From positions 1 through 64,000 of the forward strand of contig RDXO01000016.1 in NCBI GenBank assembly GCA_004292675.1: a stretch of 64,000 nt of DNA. Reading direction: 5' to 3'. This stretch comes from Alphaproteobacteria bacterium. Its GTDB lineage: Bacteria; Pseudomonadota; Alphaproteobacteria; Rickettsiales; UBA998. The notes below the pieces were generated by a model. The model did not search any database. It worked only from the letters and a program-made list of their open reading frames with translations, and was not told the origin of the DNA. Made by a program: the position numbers and the translations under genes. How positions within the stretch are numbered: position 1 is the first letter of the stretch; the number at the start of each line of letters is the position of its first letter. Below, piece by piece: positions 59,475 to 64,000 of the stretch.

Positions 59475-59507
59475 AATATGAATGATAGCGCGTCACGAAT
59501 CTCTTGC

Positions 59508-60011
59508 TTATGAGGAGAAATGGGCTTTTAACGCATCACTAACATTAGGAGATACAAACGCCTCCACCGATGCACCAAGGCGGGCAATTTGCTTTACAAA
59601 ACGCGAAGAAACAAAATGTGTGGATTCCGAAGCGGTTAAAAAGATGGTCTCAATATGTGGGGCAAGTTTGGAATTCACACAAGCCATCTGAAATTCATAT
59701 TCAAAATCAGATACCGCACGCAAGCCACGTATCAATACATGCGCTCCTTGCTCTTGCGCAAAATTGGCAAGCAATCCTGAAAAGCTGCACACACGTACAC
59801 GCCGTGCATTGTCTCCCAAATAGGTGCGCACATCTTCACACACCAAGGCAGCACGTTCATCCAAAGAAAAAATTGGCTGTTTTCCTGTATCCAATGCTAC
59901 CGCCACTACCAATTCATCCACGACACGCAAAGCACGTGTAATAATATCCATATGCCCTTTCGTGATGGGGTCAAACGTTCCGGGATAAACGCCTATTGAG
60001 GTGGTTTGCAT
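59508..60011 (-). CDS. coaD: Phosphopantetheine adenylyltransferase
   Basis: 167 residues. The nucleotidyltransferase signature [14 protein letters not shown] is at the N-terminus, with the [16 protein letters not shown] region and SSRFVKQIA near the end. It makes dephospho-CoA, the penultimate CoA step. The ATG at 60011 overlaps the 3' end of gyrA by 19 bases, so it is read from the same message. Confidence 0.96.
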   Translation of the reverse strand: MQTTSIGVYPGTFDPITKGHMDIITRALRVVDELVVAVALDTGKQPIFSLDERAALVCEDVRTYLGDNARRVRVCSFSGLLANFAQEQGAHVLIRGLRAVSDFEYEFQMACVNSKLAPHIETIFLTASESTHFVSSRFVKQIARLGASVEAFVSPNVSDALKAHFSS

Positions 60012-62728
60012 AGATTTTCTTCCTCCTCATCATCGGTGGCGTTTTGTACCATCGATGCAGCAATACGCACAGCAGACACCACATATTCATCATGTGCGAC
60101 ACTGAATAAACGCACCCCTTGCGCAGCACGCCCTGTTATGCGAATTTGATCAACCGAACAACGAATAATTTTAGCGGCGTTGGTCATCAAAATCAACTGA
60201 TCGCCTTGCTCCACAGGGAAACTTGCAACCACAGCACCATTACGTTCATTGGTTGGAATGGTCGTAATCCCCTGCCCTCCACGTCCTGCCATGCGATATT
60301 CATAGGAAGAAGTTCGCTTCCCATAACCTTTGGCGGTGACGCTTAAAATCAGTTGTTCACGCTCCAACATCTGTGCAAAACGTGCATCACTCAGCTCATA
60401 GGATGTGGTTTCATCATCCGCATCATCGCTTGGGGTTATAGCCTCAGCCTCATCTTCCGCGCCCCGGCGCAACTGATTTGCTTTCTTCACAAATGCTGCA
60501 CGTTCTTCTGATTCCGTTTCCCCGCCATGCGTAATGATCGACATCGATACAACACGATCACCTTCCGCAAGTTTAATCGCACGCACCCCTTGCGAATCAC
60601 GCCCTGCAAAGACGCGAATAGCATCCACAGCGAAGCGAATTGCTTTGCCATATTCAGTAGCAATCAAAACATCTTGATTAGGGGAGCAGACATGCACCGC
60701 AACCAATTCCTCACCTGCGCCAAGTTTCATGGCGATTTTACCATTGCTTTGAATACGGTGGAAATCAGAAAGATCATTTCGACGAATCGTACCAAAGGAG
60801 GTTGCAAACATAATATGCAGATCATTCCATTTGGTTTCATCTTCAGGCATGGGCATAAACGTATTGATGCGCTCACCTTCCTTCAGCGGAAAGACGTTGA
60901 TCATCGCCTTGCCTTTCGTCGTAGGCGTACCAAGCGGGAGGTTATAGACTTTCAGACGGTACACCGTGCCGTAATTGGAGAAGAACAATACAGGCGTATG
61001 CGTATTGGCAACAAACAATGCCTCAATCACATCTTCATCCTTCATGCTCATGCCCGAACGACCTTTACCACCGCGTTTTTGCGCACGGTAGGTATCAAGC
61101 GGGACACGCTTAATATAGCCACCGCTGGTAACAGTCACCACCATATCTTCTTGCTGAATCAGGCTTTCCATATCCGCTTCAAACTCCGCATCTTCAATCG
61201 TAGTACGACGCGGCACAGCAAATTGCGCCTTCACTTCCAGCAATTCCGCTTTCATGATGTCCATACGTTCCGTTTGCGATGCCAATATCTGCAAATAACG
61301 GGTAATGGCTTCACCTAATTCAGTGAGTTCTTCATGGATTTTATCGCGCTCCAAACCTGTGAGTCGTTGCAGGCGCAATTCAAGAATCGCTTTCGCTTGC
61401 TCATCCGTGAACCGTATTAGATTGCCATCAAGATAATTACGGCGGTCATCCACCAAAGCGAGTAATGACAATACATCGGAAGCATCCCAACTGCGTGCCA
61501 TCAATTCTTCTTTTGCAACATGCGGATTAGGCGCATTACGAATCACCGCAATCACTTCATCAATATTCGCTACAGCAATCGCTAAGCCAAGCAACAAATG
61601 TGCTTTATCACGCGTTTTATTCAGCAAATAGGTGGTGCGACGGATAATCACTTCTTCACGGAAGGCAATGAATGCACGCAAAATTTCTAACGTGCTTAAT
61701 TGCTTTGGCGCGCCATGATGCAACGCCAAGCTATTAACCCCAAAAGATGTTTGTAGTGGCGTATAGCTATAGAGCTGGCTTAAGACCACATCAGGAATCG
61801 CATCGCGTTTCACTTCAATCACCACGCGCACACCGCTTTTATCGGATTCATCGCGCAAATCAGAGATGCCCTCTATTTTCTTATCGCGCACCAATTCTGC
61901 AATACGCTCAACAAAACGCGCCTTATTCACCTGATAAGGCATTTCCGTAACAATAATAGCGGTGCGTTTATTGGGCAGTTCCTCAAACTCAGTACGTCCA
62001 CGCATGATGACTGATCCACGCCCTGTGCGTGCAGCATTGTAACTTCCCGAACGTCCAAGAATAATACCCCCCGTAGGGAAATCAGGAGCAGGGATCAAGC
62101 GCACCACATCATCGATCGTGGCATTGGGATGATTAATCACATAGCAGGTTGCATCCACAACTTCACCAAGATTGTGAGGCGGGATATTGGTTGCCATACC
62201 CACAGCAATACCCCCCGCACCATTGACCAAAATATTGGGAAAGCGTGCAGGAAGCACACGCGGTTCACGTTCTGATCCATCATAATTTTCTTGGAAATCA
62301 ACCGTGTCTTTGTCCGTATCTTCCAATAATCCTTGCTGAGAAATACGCGCCAAACGTGATTCTGTATAACGCATCGCCGCAGGAGGATCGCCATCCATCG
62401 AACCAAAGTTCCCCTGCCCATCAATCAACATCGACGACATCGAAAATGGTTGCGCCATACGCACCAATGCATCATAAATCGCGCTATCGCCATGCGGGTG
62501 ATATTTACCCATCACTTCCCCGACAATACGGGCGGATTTTTTATAGGGTCGATTATAATCACAGCCCGATTCATGCATCGCATAGAGAATACGACGATGC
62601 ACTGGTTTCAAACCATCGCGCACATCAGGCAATGCCCGCGATACGATAACACTCATCGCATAGTCAAGATAAGAACGCTTCATTTCGCGTTCAATAGAAA
62701 TGGTTTGTATCGAACTATGGTCGCTCAC
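59993..62728 (-). CDS. gyrA: DNA gyrase subunit A
   Basis: 911 residues from a GTG at 62728 with AGGAT upstream. The winged-helix and tower domains carry the catalytic Y121 ([10 protein letters not shown]); the quinolone-determining region reads [17 protein letters not shown] with S82 and D86 (S83/D87 of E. coli) unmutated. The GyrA-box [10 protein letters not shown] is present in the C-terminal beta-pinwheel, which holds an acidic insertion of about 50 residues ([19 protein letters not shown]) common in alphaproteobacteria. The C-terminus ends with an acidic tail. Confidence 0.97.
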   Translation of the reverse strand: MSDHSSIQTISIEREMKRSYLDYAMSVIVSRALPDVRDGLKPVHRRILYAMHESGCDYNRPYKKSARIVGEVMGKYHPHGDSAIYDALVRMAQPFSMSSMLIDGQGNFGSMDGDPPAAMRYTESRLARISQQGLLEDTDKDTVDFQENYDGSEREPRVLPARFPNILVNGAGGIAVGMATNIPPHNLGEVVDATCYVINHPNATIDDVVRLIPAPDFPTGGIILGRSGSYNAARTGRGSVIMRGRTEFEELPNKRTAIIVTEMPYQVNKARFVERIAELVRDKKIEGISDLRDESDKSGVRVVIEVKRDAIPDVVLSQLYSYTPLQTSFGVNSLALHHGAPKQLSTLEILRAFIAFREEVIIRRTTYLLNKTRDKAHLLLGLAIAVANIDEVIAVIRNAPNPHVAKEELMARSWDASDVLSLLALVDDRRNYLDGNLIRFTDEQAKAILELRLQRLTGLERDKIHEELTELGEAITRYLQILASQTERMDIMKAELLEVKAQFAVPRRTTIEDAEFEADMESLIQQEDMVVTVTSGGYIKRVPLDTYRAQKRGGKGRSGMSMKDEDVIEALFVANTHTPVLFFSNYGTVYRLKVYNLPLGTPTTKGKAMINVFPLKEGERINTFMPMPEDETKWNDLHIMFATSFGTIRRNDLSDFHRIQSNGKIAMKLGAGEELVAVHVCSPNQDVLIATEYGKAIRFAVDAIRVFAGRDSQGVRAIKLAEGDRVVSMSIITHGGETESEERAAFVKKANQLRRGAEDEAEAITPSDDADDETTSYELSDARFAQMLEREQLILSVTAKGYGKRTSSYEYRMAGRGGQGITTIPTNERNGAVVASFPVEQGDQLILMTNAAKIIRCSVDQIRITGRAAQGVRLFSVAHDEYVVSAVRIAASMVQNATDDEEEENLCKPPQ

Positions 62729-62745
62729 GCTTATATCCTATGAAA

Positions 62746-62764
62746 TATGGTAGAGCGTACCATA
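62746..62764. promoter_or_regulatory. Perfect 7-bp inverted repeat upstream of gyrA
   Basis: TATGGTA (62746-62752) and TACCATA (62758-62764) flank a 5-base spacer, ending 17 bases before the gyrA start and inside the 67-base gap after the glutamate dehydrogenase gene. It could be an operator or an mRNA hairpin; there is no T-run to make it a standard terminator. Confidence 0.4.
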
Positions 62765-62795
62765 CACCACACGTTCACCTGACGCAATGATAAAT

Positions 62796-64000
62796 TTAGT
62801 CCGCCAGATTCACAATACCCGCTGATTCATTCGGCACAAAGCGTATCGTCGCAAGTTTACGCAACAACACCACAAACATCGAAAGTGTCGGTGTGGTTGT
62901 GGTTTTGAGATCATGCACCATACGACGATAACGCTCAATTTCACCTCCATTGACACGTTCCCACAACTGCATCGCTTCATCGATCGATGCACCCAAGGCT
63001 AATCCTTCCATGATGCACGAGGTCAAACGTCGTTGTTCTTCATAGAGTTCATTAATCACATTGCGCACCGCTAAGCGATCCCATGAGGTTTCCGCAGAAA
63101 GAAGGGAGACGGCATGACGCAACCCATCTAGTTCAAGGCGCGCATCGACATCAAAATAAATAGTCCCAATGGCGCGTTGTTGATGCGGGCTTTGCTGATC
63201 CAGCAACACAATATCACTAGCCGCCAATAAAATATCCAACATCGCAAGACGCTTCGCCACCTCATGCGGAATATGTTGCTGCTCAAGAGTTGTGATTTTT
63301 TCTTCGCACTGAAGCGTCATGGATTGCGAGATAAAATGTTGATATTCCTTGCGATAGGACTCCATCGCAGGATGGAAATCACGGATCACTCCTTCCATAT
63401 CTAATGGTTGTGGCATATTGTTCAAAAACCATACACTCACGCGCTCAAGGAAGGCTGTCACCTCCATAAAGAGCTGTATTTGCACGCTGCTTTCTACTTT
63501 ATTGGGCAATGCTTCAATCGCTTCCCACAAACTATCCAACTGGAATAATTCTTGCGTCACCACATACGCACGCACGATATTACACACATCATGCCCCGTA
63601 TCATGCTTGATGGTATCGATATAGGTAATACCCGCACGATTGACAATCTCATTGGTCAGTGACGTTGCAATAATTTCACGGCGCAACGGATGATCAATCA
63701 AGATATTCGGCATAGCTTCTTGCATCGCTTCAGGGAAATAGCGCAATAAACGCGTATTAAACGCACATGAATCAAGCAATGATGATTGCGACAACACACC
63801 ATAGAGCGCGATTTTGCTATAGGCAAGCAATATGGCAAGTTCTGGACGCGTTAAGGTCGCCCCATTAGCTTTCAAAGCATCAATCTCTTTCGGATTCGGC
63901 AAAAATTCGACCGCTCGATCCAATATCGCTTCCTGCTCTAACGTCAGCATATAACGTGCATAGACTTCTAACATTTCTTTTGCACGCGCTTGTGCCATGC
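62796..64000 (-). CDS. NAD-specific glutamate dehydrogenase, C-terminal part (cut by window edge)
   Basis: The last ~400 residues of the ~1600-residue (180-kDa class) NAD-glutamate dehydrogenase. Diagnostic segments are TRPELAILLAYSKIALYG, the LTNEIVNRAGIT stretch, and the helical C-terminal region with SWDRLAVRNVINELYEEQRRL. The catalytic domain lies beyond the right edge. This enzyme class deaminates glutamate to 2-oxoglutarate and is allosterically controlled. The frame is open to the window end with no plausible start inside, so the gene is partial. Confidence 0.92.
   Translation of the reverse strand, partial: MAQARAKEMLEVYARYMLTLEQEAILDRAVEFLPNPKEIDALKANGATLTRPELAILLAYSKIALYGVLSQSSLLDSCAFNTRLLRYFPEAMQEAMPNILIDHPLRREIIATSLTNEIVNRAGITYIDTIKHDTGHDVCNIVRAYVVTQELFQLDSLWEAIEALPNKVESSVQIQLFMEVTAFLERVSVWFLNNMPQPLDMEGVIRDFHPAMESYRKEYQHFISQSMTLQCEEKITTLEQQHIPHEVAKRLAMLDILLAASDIVLLDQQSPHQQRAIGTIYFDVDARLELDGLRHAVSLLSAETSWDRLAVRNVINELYEEQRRLTSCIMEGLALGASIDEAMQLWERVNGGEIERYRRMVHDLKTTTTPTLSMFVVLLRKLATIRFVPNESAGIVNLAD

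Noticed and set aside
60527-61318. Plus-strand open frame of 263 codons
   Set aside because: Entirely antisense to gyrA, His/Arg/Thr-rich shadow composition, no start signals.

Overview
The window reads as a chromosomal segment of a free-living or host-associated alphaproteobacterium of moderate to low GC. The evidence is the gene content: an ATP12-type F1-ATPase assembly chaperone, a DivL-type tyrosine pseudokinase next to ahcY, the large NAD-dependent glutamate dehydrogenase, an alphaproteobacterial nuoA-N operon running into birA, coaX and RNase J, O-succinylhomoserine sulfhydrylase, and GyrA with an acidic C-terminal insertion. A flagellin N-terminus at the left edge suggests a motile cell. 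The order or genus cannot be fixed from sequence reading alone.

Left to right: flagellin start (1-78, minus); a plus-strand group with a Do-type periplasmic protease, an RluC-type pseudouridine synthase and ATP12 (329-3450); a repeat-rich gap; then a minus-strand unit read as glnB, a 1974-residue alpha-2-macroglobulin, pbpC and a HerA-like ATPase (13688 down to 3778), whose first three genes overlap by 4 bases at each junction. Opposite glnB lie a SixA-like phosphatase and an orphan 484-residue protein, followed by a decayed transposase. A minus-strand trio (degenerate EAL protein, catalytically dead prepilin-peptidase-like protein, fatty acid hydroxylase) sits behind a strong promoter overlapped by a palindrome. 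Next is an AsmA-like protein.

From 40631 down to 22048 runs a very compact minus-strand complex I operon, nuoA-B-C-D, an inserted adenine DNA methyltransferase, nuoE-F-G-H-I-J-K-L-M-N, then birA, coaX and rnj. Upstream on the same strand are purU-yggT and ahcY-divL. A further minus-strand cluster (45932-49219) holds a tandem DUF350 membrane protein, a DUF4178-like protein, a small Gly/Tyr-rich secreted protein and a membrane-embedded spermidine-synthase-like enzyme. The right end carries queE, a GNAT enzyme, metZ, a LytM lipoprotein, a Cache-type histidine kinase, thiC coupled to a BASS-family transporter, coaD, gyrA and the C-terminal part of NAD-glutamate dehydrogenase.

Intergenic DNA is full of structure. 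There are four copies of a ~70-bp two-hairpin repeat, two copies of a TATAGTC palindrome, large palindromes at 3449-3593, 21846-21949 and 59411-59474, and a three-copy 64-bp tandem repeat made from the end of a kinase gene. No tRNA, rRNA or CRISPR array was recognised. I found no single clear-cut new system. The best leads are the methyltransferase built into the nuo operon, the PII-led A2M/PBP1C/HerA-like operon, the thiC-coupled transporter, and the dead-peptidase/degenerate-EAL trio.
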